Below are positions 1-11,961 of a stretch of 64,000 nucleotides of DNA, piece after piece. The first letter of the stretch is position 1. Every line of letters begins with the position of its first letter. The stretch lies in the NCBI RefSeq assembly GCF_014839805.1, contig NC_051140.1:11305826-11369825 (forward strand). The letters run 5' to 3'. The stretch comes from Manduca sexta. Taxonomy: Eukaryota; Arthropoda; Insecta; Lepidoptera; Sphingidae. Made by a program: the position numbers and the translations under genes. The notes beneath the pieces were generated by a model. The model did not search any database and was not told the DNA's origin. It saw only the letters and a program-made list of their open reading frames with translations.

Positions 1-2803
1 CTAACCAACCCCAACTAATCTTCGACTGTTCTCAAGCCTTCATTCAACTTAGTCGTGCAATTTAAATTTTAACTTTTATCTTGAATTACATTAAAATGTT
101 GCCAACACTTTTAAGCAGGATATGAAATTTTGCAGTGCGATAAATCTAGAGAATTTTTCATATTATAGTGAGCGGTGTAGTATAATAAACACAATATATC
201 TTTCTTACCCATTACGAGATTAAGACTTACCTTTCATAGAAGTATTTGCCGCTGAAGTATTTCAAGCAGGCGAAGCCGCGAGCAAAACCAAGTAAGTAAT
301 ATTTATACACGATCTGTCAGAATAATAATGATCTTCCCACTCTTGATCATGGGTCTCTTCTACTACTGAGAAGGTTAAGGCTTAGTTCGAATTTATTTAT
401 CCAATAAACTTGAAATAAAAATCTAAAGAAAGATCACCCATTATCCGTACTCATATTCTACATCGACAATAAAATATCAACACTTACCTTTTCACCTGTA
501 TATTTGAAATTTACATTTTTATACAAGGTTATATTTCACAAAGGATCCAACGAACTTTCTCTAAATAAACACGGAATGGAAGATAATATTCCGACTTCAT
601 ATTCTACTGCTCTTTGCACTTTGCAATTCTCTTAGACATTTGAAAATGTACAGCTTAGCATTATTCTAGAGACGCAGACGATCCATATCGTGTGGATATC
701 TCTGAAATGTATTATACCATTTCCCTCCGAGCGACGCCGGGTTATCGCAACCTATATGTTAAAAGAAATAAATGGAAGGTGCAACAGAGAGTCATTGTCC
801 TATATGCTTATTTTCATAGCATTTAAGTACGATCCGTTTTAATGTAATATTAACGTTATTCCTGTTTTAGAATTGGATACGATTAGTATTCTCTATTCGC
901 AATAGTACAATAATTATCTTTTTTATGTATTTTACATGAATTAAAAGATGAGTATTTTGAAAGATTTAGGGATAAACGCATTACGACTATGATGATAAAC
1001 ATTGAGAGTTTAATTTGATATTAGTATTAAATATTCATTTACAGGTCGTATCATCGTGTTCGATTATAGTAAATACTTTTGAACTATATATAGAACACAA
1101 AGTCCATGTGATAATTATACATAATTATGTTATTTTAACAACTTTTTACCCTCGTTACTTTATATCCATGATCAGCCGTTATCTAAATTTCAAGATTATT
1201 AATTTAGGAATGCCTTTACATTAAAACAAAAGTGTTAATAGTACTTCCCTCGTAAAATTACCTTCTTACAAGATTCTACAAAACTAAATCATAAATTTAA
1301 TTAATGGCCGTGATCTTTAATTTAATATGTTTCAAATCGTAACCTCCTTCTGCCATAAATCAGAGCGATAAGTTGTGCGAAAGTACAATTTAATTTACGC
1401 TAGAGACAATTACGTACGTCGAAAACTTTGTAAAAACTTTTTGGCAGATTCTCAATTTGTTTGCAGACGTCCTACAGACATCCTTCATATGTGATTGATA
1501 AATAGTTTGCCCACAAGAGTACTCCACTAACTATATACTTCTTCATGAAAGTAATATTAGAAATTCCACACTATTTATATCCCTGCAATATTGAGTGCAA
1601 AATGAGTTCTACGTACATTACTTATAAGTAACAATCTTTTAAAATTGCAATTTTCTGCCTCTGAAAAATAATTCTATTAAATAAATTGCTTTTATCCATT
1701 AGGACACTAAAAATCAAGATTAATGTAGACGAACTGAGAAATATAAATCACATTATACATTATTGCAATTTCAAAATTATATATTTCTCTGTAAGTGTTA
1801 GAACCTCGCCATAGACAGTTTTGCAGGCAGCATGAGCTGGCATAACTGGGATACTACTATGGTCTTACAGAAAACTGGAGTATTGAGATAATAATGGAAA
1901 CCAGGATTTGTTTATGGCCTAATAAGTAAAGATTATTAAGAAAGCAGTTAAATTTATTTTTAAATTGGTTTTTATCCTTGCAGTTCACTCTAGTGAGTGC
2001 TCGCTCCTTCTCATATACTCCTATAATCCTAAGGGATAGTGGCTTCATTATCAAATTCGTCGATAAGACATGAAAGAAAAAAGATTAAGGGTTAAGAGCG
2101 TGAAGCTGCATCAGTTAACCACGGTATAATTCACATAACAATAGCGCTGCCGATTTGATTTCGTAATTGAATTTCTAACGATATCAATTAGGCCGCGAGC
2201 AGTATTTGTCATTCATGCATGAGGGCAGATCCTATGGGAAGTCTCCTAGTACCTCACGTAACCCCAAACATGAATATATGGAGAAGAAGTGAGGCCGCTG
2301 CTCCCACGGGCACAGCTCGCGATTCGCCCAACGAACTTGCCTCATAAATCCACGCCTTACATGATGCTTGTTTGCATAATACAAGACTTAGTCGGCTTTG
2401 TTCCAAAAGTTTGATACGTAGGCTGCAACGGGCGCTTCGTGTTTGATTACAGGTGATACCTAACTACTTGTGATATTTCGGTAAAATGAGGCACATTCAA
2501 GGCTTGTGCCTAATTTTCTGAATGGTGAACTATAATTATGATATTGTTATTTTTAAATTTTATTTATTATATTGCTATTAAGTCGACTAAACTGTATGAG
2601 AAACGACGAGACGATCTGTTAGGTACTTTTGGTCGTATAATATACGATATACTTCAACATAATAATTGAAGATTACGTCATATGCATTTGTTTCGGTTCC
2701 TGGAATTTATGGCAGTCCATTGTCCGTCGTGTAACGGTTGCTTACAATTTGAATTGTTTTTGATTTGTATATGGGACCTAAATATAGTTATAATATATTA
2801 TAA
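1..2803. other. A+T-rich stretch without a recognisable gene
   Basis: I see no coding exon on either strand; open frames stay at the length expected by chance. The only repeat trace is a decayed Helitron-like 3' end near 262-295, with the motif GGCGAAGCCGCGAGCAAAA but no CTAG. A somewhat more G+C-rich patch at about 2190-2460 has no recognisable content. Confidence 0.6.
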
Positions 2804-3407
2804 CTAGGTTTCGCCCGCGGCTTCGCGTGAAAATGGTTATTTAGCATAAAAATTCCCATTTTGTATTTAACCGGGATAAAATAGAGCTTATAAATTTAAG
2901 AATAATAATAATATCAGCCCTGTATTATATATATATATATACTTGCCCACTGCTGAGCACGGGCCTGCTCTACTACTGAGAGGGATTAGGCCTTAGTCCA
3001 CCACGCTGGCCTAGTGCGGGTTGGTAGACTTCACCCACCTTAGAAATTCCTATAGAGAACTTCTCAGATTTCTCAGGTTTCCTCACGATGTTTTCCTTCA
3101 CCGTTAAAGCGAACGATAAATTCACAAAGAATACACACATGATTTTTTAGAAAAGTCAGAGGTGTGTGCCCTTGGGATTTGAACCTGCGGACATTCGTCT
3201 TGGCAGTCCGTTCCACACCCAACTAGGCTATCAGCGCTAGCAAATTTAAGTTGGAACTCTAGAAAAACATCGATGAAAACTACATTAAATTCCTCGCAGT
3301 AATTTTTACGTGACCCGCGTACAAACATATAGACAGAAAAAAAAACTTTTTTCGCTTTTGTTACTCTAATAAAAACCCCTATTGTAGTTTTTCTTCAATA
3401 TCTAGAC
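2804..3407 (-). mobile_element. Helitron-like element (CTAG end), split by a SINE
   Basis: Read on the minus strand, the element ends in CTAG (2804-2807) after the G+C-rich motif CGCGAAGCCGCGGGCGAAA, the usual 3' end of non-autonomous lepidopteran Helitron-like elements. The rest (ATAGACAG, CTCTAATAAAAACCCC, TTTTCTTCAATATCT on the plus strand) matches the copies at 34941-35211 and 62035-62253. A SINE with its own target duplication (2892-3250) interrupts it, so the Helitron-like insertion is the older one. No protein is encoded. Confidence 0.6.
2901..3241 (-). mobile_element. tRNA-derived SINE, full length, with 9-bp target duplication
   Basis: Full-length reverse-oriented copy of the window's main SINE: trinucleotide tail at 2901, body with CTGAGCACGGGCCTGCTCT, and tRNA-like head ending near 3241. 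The 9-bp repeat AAATTTAAG sits at 2892-2900 and again at 3242-3250, as expected for target-primed insertion. An (AT)n expansion lies in the tail. This resembles SINEs known across Lepidoptera; the family name is not verified. Confidence 0.88.
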
Positions 3408-4114
3408 ATCGATCTTTTACTATGGGTAAATATATGGGCAATTAAGTATATAATGTTCTCACATTATTATTGTTTACGAAACGACAAACAGATGCTTAAA
3501 TTAGAGACGATGAACCTTTTTCATTTATAATTTTGTAAGCAAGCACAAACACACTTTATAAGTTTACATTACAAATACGAAAGTGTCTCGTTAAACCACT
3601 GAACTGATTCTGACAGAATTTATTAAACGACCTAGGCTACTTTTTTTCAAATATTTCTTCAAACCACAATTCCACGTTGAAGAAGTAGCAAGCAAAATCC
3701 AGTAGTTCAAGTCGATAAAATTTATAAATATCCTGAGTTAGTATATTAACCTAAACTCATATTTTCATTACACCAAGTATGTAATGCCGTATTTAAACAA
3801 ATTAATTTTGCTGTTAAACTAAAACATCTTTTGTACTCACATAAGAACAACGGGATAAATTAGTAGTGCTTTTAGTTATAAAGGGGACTGTGACATGACA
3901 AGGGTCCTTGTCTGCGCTGTTCGCTATTGTGACGTCATAAGTATGGCATTAGCAACGAAGCCACCGTTTTTATTTTATTGTATTGTTATTAAAATTTCAT
4001 AAAAGCTTACTATTTTAGTATTGTATTGTGTATAGTTATTTAATTAATTACGTTGTTGTCTTTTTTATATCTAATGTCGTCTTTTTTATTTGGTGGTATA
4101 TCTATTAGTAGTTT
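3408..4114. other. Mostly unique A+T-rich sequence
   Basis: No gene is visible. About 3575-3715 weakly resembles degraded Helitron-like sequence (ACTGAACTGATTCTGACAG, then a decayed 3' motif). The segment ends in long T runs that border the next repeat. Confidence 0.4.
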
Positions 4115-4460
4115 TTTTTTTTTAGTATCGAACCCCGCAGTCTATACCGTGGGAAAATCTGCGAACAGTGTCCTGGAATCCCCCGGCTTAGCGACTATAG
4201 GACTCCGGAGGTAAGGTAGGGGATAGTTGGAAAGGAGTGTGGAGGAAGAAGGAACTCTTAGGATGGGAGGGGGGAAGAAGGCCAGGAAATGTTCACGAGC
4301 CCTTAGAGGCCTCAATATGAATTGCAACCATGACGTATATACACTTGACTGTGTGTTTAGAGCCGCGACAAATGTCCTTTTGTGCAGGCGTGTGCATTCG
4401 GTGTGGAGACCTAACGCACAAGAAATGCCTCGGGGAGAATCTAGTCAACCCACCAAGGTT
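4115..4460 (-). mobile_element. LINE 3' end, probably R1-like, with poly(A) tail
   Basis: This segment and 61037-61380 are two diverged copies of one repeat. They share ACCCCGCAGTC, GGAATC then CCGGCTTA, AGAAGGCCAGGAAATGTT, and ACGAGCCCT followed by GGCCTCAAT. Both start next to a T run on the plus strand, so the element probably lies on the minus strand and ends in poly(A) after CTGCGGGGTTCGATACT. R1-type is recalled from similar lepidopteran 3' UTRs and is the least certain part. The open frame here is not a gene. Confidence 0.5.
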
Positions 4461-5110
4461 GTCTTGAGTTTATTTCTTAAGTCGCGCGACATTGCGTGCA
4501 TTTTTTAACACGATTTACTAGGGTTAAAATTGAGAAAGGGATATCATAATAACATATTTAAACTTTTAATACATGATGCTTAGTACTACGAATGAAGTCA
4601 CAGTCGTAGTTTTGGTGTCGATTTAACGTTAATCCGTTTAATATATATAGTGATTTCTACCCACAAATACACGGAGCTAACTTGGGAACTATTCGATTTG
4701 AAGTATTTACGTTACGCGTGTTTACTTTATTCGGTTTAGCTAATTTTCTGTGATGTTCGCAGACAAATATATGGTTTAGGTTTGTACACCTTTGAGTTTC
4801 CGCATAGTTTGTTTGCCCAAATATATGCTTACTATCATTGGATGTCGCGCGCCTACAACTAATTACCAAGATAATTTACACAATTTGATTATCCAGTTAT
4901 GTATATAGATCATAATATGAAACAAAAGTAGAGTAAATAAAACAAGATATTTTAAGAGTTCCTTAAGTTACAAACTTATATCCATTCCATAGTTCAATAT
5001 TCAAATAGCTTTCGATACATAAAATATTGTCAATTTATGTCTTTCACGTTTAGTGTACGTACGTGTTTCAAATTATGTTTGTTACATAATTATTATTATA
5101 ATTGTAAATA

Positions 5111-5575
5111 GTGGCAAAAGCCTAGGTAGAAAAAAGACTGCTGAGACCAATATTCTCAGGTCCAAAATGCAAGGGCACAAACCTCTGACTTTTCTAGTTA
5201 TGTGCGTATTCTTTGTTGTCATCGCTTGCATAAACGATGAACAAAAATATCTTGAGGAAACCTGCATACCTGAAAAGTTCTCTATAAGAATTTTGTAGGT
5301 ATCAGTGGCGAAGGATTAAATTTTAAAAGGTAACTCGAAGCAAAAAAAAACTTTAGTTAACATATCGCGGCCAATTTGATAGAAAACATAAATTAAGACA
5401 AACGTAAATAAACCTAAAAGGGAAGCCGGTAAGTATGGAGTTATATGGACGCTTCGCCACTGGTGGGTATGTGAAGTCTAGTAATCCGTATAAATTCAGC
5501 CCAATCCCTCTCAGTAGGAAACCCGTGCCCACCAGGGGGGCAGTATATAATACATGACTGATTATATTATTAAAC
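5111..5575 (+). mobile_element. Diverged SINE interrupted by a hAT-type MITE
   Basis: The same SINE as at 46091 but older. The order is a decayed head (AAAAGCCTAGG), the segment GGGCACAAACCTCTGACTTT, the body GAGGAAACCTGCATACCTG, then, after a 160-bp insertion (5303-5462), the 3' part AATCCCTCTCAGTAG and the tail ATAATACATGACTGAT. Removing the insertion and one target copy restores the normal SINE order. Confidence 0.8.
5303..5462. mobile_element. hAT-type MITE with 11-bp inverted ends and 8-bp target duplication
   Basis: The ends are perfect 11-bp inverted repeats, CAGTGGCGAAG and CTTCGCCACTG. The flanks are GTAGGTAT (5295-5302) and GTGGGTAT (5463-5470), an 8-bp duplication with one mismatch, which is the size made by hAT transposases. 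The 160-bp interior encodes nothing. It sits inside the SINE at 5111-5575. Confidence 0.82.
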
Positions 5576-6704
5576 ATTTTCAATAACAATTTCCTATACT
5601 GTGTTTTACTGCGTACGAACTATAACATTACGATGAAAGATCGTTACTGTGTGAAGTAACATTTCAATATATGTTGGGCTGTGGAGAGTTTGATTTAGAT
5701 GGCGAATTCCTAGAACCTACAGTATCCTCTTGACCTGTTGAATGAATAGTCAATACGTGTTCTAAGTCGGTTGCAGTACCTCTTGGCTTACGGAGACCAG
5801 CGTGTGAAGGTAAGCCATTATAGTTATGGAATATATAGCGATAAAATACCTTTTTCTTTATCTACCTTTTAACAATCAAAGCTGATTTACTAGTATAAAT
5901 ATTAGAATTGATTTTTATCGAGTAGGTATTTTATAAGGACTAAAAATCAATTAGGACTTTATGTTTGAAATATTTCTAATCATTTTTATATATTTTTTTT
6001 GTCGGTATTGTGAGTTTTTTTTTTTGTTTTTTGAATTATACATGATACAACGCCAATCTGTATCTAAATACTGTTTCAATCTAAACTTTTTTTATTTCAC
6101 TAATAAGTACGTTATCATGATCCATAGATTTAGGGTACTCTTTATTCTGGTAAAGGTCTTTTACACGGACAGTACCGCCAGTAAAATCTGGTTATTAATA
6201 CATGAATACTTAGGCGGGAATCCATAAATTGGAGGTGTTAATAAGGGTGCGGGGTAGCAAACACCTGGGCTTATGTCATGCATTTGCTTACGGCTTGTTT
6301 GTTGACGGCAAATTCTTAGGGCTCTAATATTAAATATAGTTTAGGAAGCATTTCTGAAGCTTCATAGTAAATTAAATTGTGCTAGTGTTAAGTGTTTGAT
6401 ATATTACATTATAATGTTCTATCAATCAGATAGATGGAAGATACTTGTATGAATTTGATATTAGAAAAGTATTTTCCAGTTACAGTTCTTTAGATTATTG
6501 CTAAACTAGTTGAATTCATATTAAATGCATTGTAACAATAGCTCTACATATACATTTCATTATTACCAATGAGAAGGAATTCGGAGAAATTGCTGGAAGA
6601 TTGCTAATTAGATATTTAGTTGTACAATGCGATAAAAACCTGTTTATTTATGCAATAGATTTCTGTATTTTCATTGGTTATATAATAAATATAATATAAT
6701 TACA
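5576..6704. other. No gene seen
   Basis: A+T-rich sequence with T-runs around 5985-6030. A potential donor (GTGTGAAG before GTAAGCC, near 5808) has no convincing coding sequence upstream. Confidence 0.5.
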
Positions 6705-7007
6705 TCAACCCTATACACCGTCCCAATGCTGAATTCGGGCCTCATCTACTACTGAGAGGGATTAGGCCTTAGTCATGCTGGCCTAGTGCGGATTGGTAGA
6801 CTTCAGACAGCCTCAAAATTCCTCTCTCAAAACATTCCAGATATGCAGGTATTCCTCACGATGTTCTCCTTCTCCGTTGAAGCAAGCGATAATTCACAAA
6901 GAGTACACACATAATTTTAGAAAAATCAGAGGTGTGAGTCTTGAGTTTTTGAACCTACGGAAACTTTTCTCGGCAGTCCGTTTCACTCCCAACTAGGCTA
7001 TCGCTAC
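6705..7007 (-). mobile_element. Old diverged SINE copy
   Basis: Reverse-oriented SINE recognised by CTACTACTGAGAGGGATTAG, GGCCTAGTGCGGATTGGTAG, CTCACGATGTTCTCCTTC and AACTAGGCTATCGC. Many substitutions and small deletions. The trinucleotide tail is lost and no clear target duplication remains. Confidence 0.82.
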
Positions 7008-7574
7008 ATCCAATCTCATTTGTCAATTATTTTTATTATATTTACATTTTTGAATTTTCTTTCTATAACTACAACTTCGTGCTAAATCTTTCAAATGTTA
7101 CTTTTCTTTAAATGTAAATATATACTTAATCATCATTCTCATATCACATTACAACATATCCCGAAGGGTCATCTTCTATTTAAAACGTATTAATCCACAC
7201 TTAGCGGAACCGGCTTTGTGAATTACTCGTAACCAAGTTTAGTGGATCAGTCACGGCCTCTTTGTCAGCCACTTACCCGACGACGATTAATTGGTTCATT
7301 ACCTGAACGTTCGTGGTTCATTAAACTGATAACTTGTAGGTATTCAGTGCCGGGAAACAATTCATGCAATAATGAACGAAGCTACTGTTTTGCTTTTATC
7401 GTTCAATAGTTTTTGAACGTTGTCCACAACGGTGACGGAAATTAATGGAATTTGAAATTGAAATATTAATAGAATTCTATGGTTTGTTGTTATAAGGTGC
7501 GGTTTACCGTTGTGCGCTTGGGACTGCTAGGAATACAAATTCCAGAATTAGATATTGTTATTATAGGATTATTG

Positions 7575-7616
<42 letters not shown>

Positions 7617-7844
7617 TAGGGATGTTTAAATGAATTAACAACATATTATGTCCATTATGATCCACCAGTATAAGGCTTTCTAAACAGTCGATTAAAAAAA
7701 GTGCCTGTAGGTTTTTAAAAATTAACCACAAAAAGGACAGAAAAAAGGTTTACCTCCGTCCGCTAAATGTCAACAATATTTTTAGCCCTGATCTACCTAG
7801 CAAGGCATTACTTACATAAAACTGCCTGCGGCTAATGGAGTGCG
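7008..7844. other. No gene; contains a (TA)16 microsatellite
   Basis: Mostly unique sequence. A (TA)16 run occupies 7579-7610. The block 7190-7400 is less A+T-rich and repeat-free, a possible conserved non-coding segment that needs cross-species alignment. Confidence 0.5.
7579..7610. repeat. (TA)16 microsatellite
   Basis: Sixteen uninterrupted TA units, counted directly. Confidence 0.95.
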
Positions 7845-8135
7845 TCACACCGCATCAGACCCGCTTCCCGCATAAATAAGGCTAATTTTTAAATAGGCTA
7901 AAAAGTACCATTTTTCGTGCGGTGGCATCATCAATAATTCACCACCGGTCAGACCGCGTACGTCGTTAAATAAACGTGTCGAGCGCTGGTGAGGTTTTTC
8001 GTACCCAATAATAATTGTATTATCGGCTTTGGGTAAGTACAGGCGTACATTATAAGAAAACAGGGTGTTGGCTGTGGTTTTGCCTGCGAGAAACCAGGTC
8101 AGGTTAGTCAGCGTAATGGACAGATTGTCAAGCAT
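7845..8135 (-). CDS. Unrecognised 96-residue frame of bacterial-like character
   Basis: The frame runs from an ATG (8135) to TGA (7845), with an in-frame TAA three codons before the ATG. The product has no cysteine, a balanced composition, two Gly-Gly-type turns (RGLTGGELLMMPP) and three tryptophan-free hydrophobic stretches near the ends; I recognise no family. Local G+C is about 45% by eye, clearly above the surroundings, and six of fifteen leucines use CTG, unlike the TTA/TTT-rich chance frames elsewhere in the window. This suggests coding DNA from a gammaproteobacterium-like source, through transfer or a chimeric read. There is no good ribosome-binding site before the ATG, and no bacterial neighbour gene is visible, so it may be a gene fragment. 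A host exon or an unknown transposon frame remains possible. Confidence 0.4.
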   Translation of the reverse strand: MLDNLSITLTNLTWFLAGKTTANTLFSYNVRLYLPKADNTIIIGYEKPHQRSTRLFNDVRGLTGGELLMMPPHEKWYFLAYLKISLIYAGSGSDAV

Positions 8136-10644
8136 ATTTATTTAAACGATTCTTTTATTATAGTTGATCTTGAAAACCTATTTAGGAAAGAGGACAAATT
8201 TAATATTCGTTTTACATTTACAATATGATTCGAAATGTATTCAATTTCTTGTACTATTATGGGAGTTTCAACGTTATTGCCTTCTAACTTATTTTAATGA
8301 GTAATCGGTCTGTTCAGTTTGTTCTATATCGGAAACTTTTGGTTTAAACATGGCCGGACATCATCATGGACAATTTCATGGTCGGATAATTTTGGCACCA
8401 CAATATTATGTATTATTCATTTATATTTATATACATGTGCCTATTCGCAATCCATTTGTAAAAATATATATACAATATTCACTATAATATTTCGTCTCAG
8501 ATCTCTATTTATAACGGACTTCAAAAATTAGGAGGTTCTCAATTCGACATTCATTTATTTTAACACTCGTTACCTCAAAAATCATTCATGTATATAAAAC
8601 TATTATTGTTATTTATTTTCTTTTATTTTTGTAACCTTGAGACTTCGAACTAGTCTTACAAATTTAATTACTATAACAGGTTTGTAAAGGATATGCGATA
8701 CAATTTCTAAATTTAGCGCGCATCCTGAGTTGTAATAAGTCATATTATGTAAGTGCTATGCTTTATAAATACATATACATAGTATGATAATGCTAAAATA
8801 TTCATTAGTTTCTAGTGGTTCTTGAAGGCGATTTTTTTTTAAATTCTCAAACGATTCTAGAACGTAGAAGTGCAATATTCTCTACATCGCATATAACAGC
8901 GCATATTACCTTGTATCTACTAAATTAACATACATACATTTGAAAGGACCTGTGTAGAATACTAAAACGTCTAACGAATCAAAGATTAAAACATATTACT
9001 TTTTAAAGATATATAATTAACATCCGACATGGTTTTTTCCAGAAAACCATTGTATAATCTACGGTTATAATAAGTCTAGTTATATTGTGTTCTCGAAAAA
9101 GCTACTAGGTCTTCGTAATGATAATTAAGCCCACCTTTATTGCATTTCGAGAATATTATTGTCCGGATGCAAATTATGAACGTAAATTATTATCCCATGT
9201 CTAAAAGAACGATTTATACGCAATAACACAGCAAAGTTATTGAAATATATGCCCCCAAAGACAATACACCGATGCGGCGTATCACTTCAGCACGCAAGAT
9301 TGAGCTCTATCGAAACGGATAACGGCATAAAATTGTCCAAATGATACGATGAACCGTGGAAAAACAACAAAAATGAGCATTAAAGGTAATATTCAAATAA
9401 AACGCGAAGCAAAATAGGAATGAGTCGTTTCACATCGAAGCATAAATCTACTGAATGGCATTTGCATGCAGAAGCGGTGAACACAATTCATTTTAGTATT
9501 GGTTGAGCGGGAGACAGTATTATTAACGATTTATTCTAGTGAGGTCAGTATCGATATGATCTCCTATTTCGATTACTTGCCTCTGCTTTCATTGATAGGT
9601 AGAAGTACTGGGACCTGGAAATGCAGTATTATATTACTGTTATAATGGGCAGGTTTTTTTTAATGAGATTGTCTTTTAGATTATAAAACAATGCAGCTGA
9701 GCATGTCAGTTTAGTAAAATTATTTTTTTGAATCGAGAAACTCATAATGAAATAAACATTAATCAGATCATGGTAAGAGTCAATATTTTACATTTCTATG
9801 CCATTGCGCGTTTTGTATCCATCAAATAATAAAGATAGAAACTAAAATAGTCAATGTATCCCAAATTCCCAAATAAAAAACTTCATTGCTCACATTTCAG
9901 TGTCCCGTAAATCACGGAAATGCACAACCATGTCAATAGTTTATCGTGTCTGAATGGTTACAGCGGGTGCGTGACGCATTACGTGAAGAATATTTTATAT
10001 ATGACACATCATCGTTCATACGTGCAATAACAGTTTCTGTTTTGTGCCAGTGGGAAGGGAAAGCGGGAAATAAATCCAATTTGTACCGGCATATATCATG
10101 GTCAGAGCGCAGCTTACGATTTATTCACAATATCATCCAGTGTTCTGGTAATGTTGCCAGATTCACAGATTTTTTTGAGATATTTCTCGTGTCTTTAGAT
10201 AAAAGTCGACGGTTGTGTTCAAGTGTTCCAAATATTTGTGCCTTCTTCTTTTGCTGTTGCAATGTGTCACATGGGTGCTAATGGTTTCTATGTTATAATT
10301 ATATTTTTTTATGATTGAATATTATTCAAACTATTTTCAAAAAATTTAAATAGTTATTGATTGTCGGACAATTACGTTAAGTTCATATCTGAATTTATTT
10401 TAATTGTTATTCGATTTGTTTCTAGTTCAGTAACTGTTTTAGTTAAAATGAATAATTCAACTTTAAAATGTTGCAAATAATGTATTTTCTTTGATGAATA
10501 GTTCCGAGTATACAATGTAATTTTCTTCCATTGTTAATTAAAAACGATACTAACAACACTTATTACAGTAGATTAATTTACGTAGACTCTCAAAATACAA
10601 ATTTATTGTGTCATATATAATATAGATAAATAATTTATATTCTA
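8136..10644. other. Long stretch without a supported gene
   Basis: The 111-codon plus-strand frame at 9946-10281 is within the chance range and is cysteine- and phenylalanine-rich at its end. The block 9230-9520 is repeat-free and less A+T-rich (it contains CATTTGCATGC), a possible regulatory region. Nothing else is recognised. Confidence 0.45.
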
Positions 10645-11020
10645 AGTCCATATAACACCATGCTATGACCAACAGGAGTAGAGAATCAATGAAAAATTAT
10701 GCGAAAACTGAGAAAATATATTCCTTGTGAGAGCTTCCATTGCGTCCGTTGTGTAAATGACTAAAGTACGGCAACAATCACGTATGACGGAATTTTTCCC
10801 CTTAAAAAGTTCTAAAAAATATATTTTATAATTATATATTTTAAATATATTTTATATTTTATAAATATATTTAATCATCTACCTGTCTGAACGGGATAAA
10901 CTCAAAAAGTACCCAACGGACTTAGATAAAATTTGGTTTGGAGTTAGTTTGACACCCTGGAAAAGACATTGGCATTTTCTATATCCCGAAAAACTCTTCC
11001 ATGCAGCCGAAGTCGCGAGC
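10645..11020 (+). mobile_element. 5'-truncated, decayed Helitron (long Lep1-like type)
   Basis: It matches the 3' part of the complete element at 51796-52972: GCTATGACCAACAGGAG, TGAGAGCTTCCATTGCGTCC, CGTATGACGGAATTTTTCC, TCTGAACGGGATAAACTC, and the final GCCGAAGTCGCGAGCAA. The 5' end and the terminal CTAG are missing. An A+T-rich expansion lies at about 10817-10872. Confidence 0.72.
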
Positions 11021-11364
11021 AATTGATAATATAAATTACAATAAATTAATATTCAGTTAATACTAATATGACTAGTTATGCAAATTTTGCCATATATTTC
11101 TTCATAGAGTGGAAATAAAATTGAATTGGTGAAGGCGCTTTGTATAGGAAAAGTATGTGAATTTTATTTTCCTTAATAGGAATATACACATGATTTTTAT
11201 GCATCTGTAGCCATGCCGAATTCCAAAATATTCAAGATTTAACCCTCTTTATGTAAATATTGCAATAGATATATCATTTTCAATGGTCAAGTATTACTAA
11301 ATGTAAAGTAATTATTAAGAAATATAGTAACTGACATAAAATACAAAATTGAATTTGCTAGTAG

Positions 11365-11561
11365 TAGGATATATTTTATATTCACCCGGAGAGCGACCAC
11401 CAAACACAAGGTGTTAAAACCAGTCATAGCGGCCCACGTAAATGTGTCGCGTTCCGGGATCAGCCTGTGTATATCCGGTTCTAATAGGTCGGCATAAGTG
11501 TGTAGACTGCCGAGGGGTAATCGTCTCTCATCAGTCGACATTCTATTGGACCCCACTCCAC
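11365..11561 (-). repeat. Dispersed repeat, 'CCGGATATACACAGGCT' family
   Basis: On the minus strand it shares GAACCGGATATACACAGGCT with the copy at 33480-33945, plus the upstream GTGGGGTCCAATAGAATGTC and the downstream ACGTGGGCCGC region. The similar predicted peptides in the two copies reflect DNA homology. Probably the 3' part of a LINE or SINE; the class is not certain. Confidence 0.6.
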
Positions 11562-11570
11562 TTACTATTT

Positions 11571-11631
11571 AATACAATTATAACTAAATTCGAATTGCAA
11601 ATATTTAAAAACAAAAAAAAACTATATATTT
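11571..11631 (+). repeat. Left copy of a 60-bp direct repeat flanking a SINE
   Basis: It begins AATACAATTATAACTAAATT and runs through A-runs to TATATATTT. It is repeated at 11902-11961 with a single 1-nt length difference. Together the two copies bracket the SINE at 11632-11896. Confidence 0.93.
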
Positions 11632-11896
11632 AATAATAATAATAATATCAGCCCTGTATTATATACTTGCCCACTGCTGAGCACGGGCCTCCTCTACTAC
11701 TGAGAGGGTTTAGGCCTTAGTCCACCACGCTGGCCTAGTGCGGATTGGTAGACTTCACATACCTTCGAAATTCCTATAGAGAACTTCTCAGATGTGCAGG
11801 TTTCCTCACGATGTTTTCCTTCACCGTTAAAGCGAACGATAAATTCACAAAGAATACACACATGATTTTTTTTTAGAAAAGTCAGAGGTGTGTGCC
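11632..11896 (-). mobile_element. SINE lacking its tRNA head, between 60-bp direct repeats
   Basis: Reverse-oriented SINE with an intact tail (AATAATAATAATATCAGCCC) and body, close to the young copies in sequence. It stops at GTCAGAGGTGTGTGCC, so the tRNA-like head with the pol III boxes is missing (5' truncation). The flanking repeat is far longer than usual SINE target duplications. Confidence 0.88.
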
Positions 11897-11901
11897 ATAA
11901 T

Positions 11902-11961
11902 AATACAATTATAACTAAATTCGAATTGCAAATATTTAAAAACAAAAAAAAACATATATTT
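11902..11961 (+). repeat. Right copy of the 60-bp direct repeat
   Basis: Near-identical to 11571-11631; see that entry. Confidence 0.93.

Noticed and set aside
9946..10281. 111-codon plus-strand frame
   Set aside because: Length is within chance for this much sequence, the composition has a Phe/Cys-rich end, and no domain or splice context is seen.
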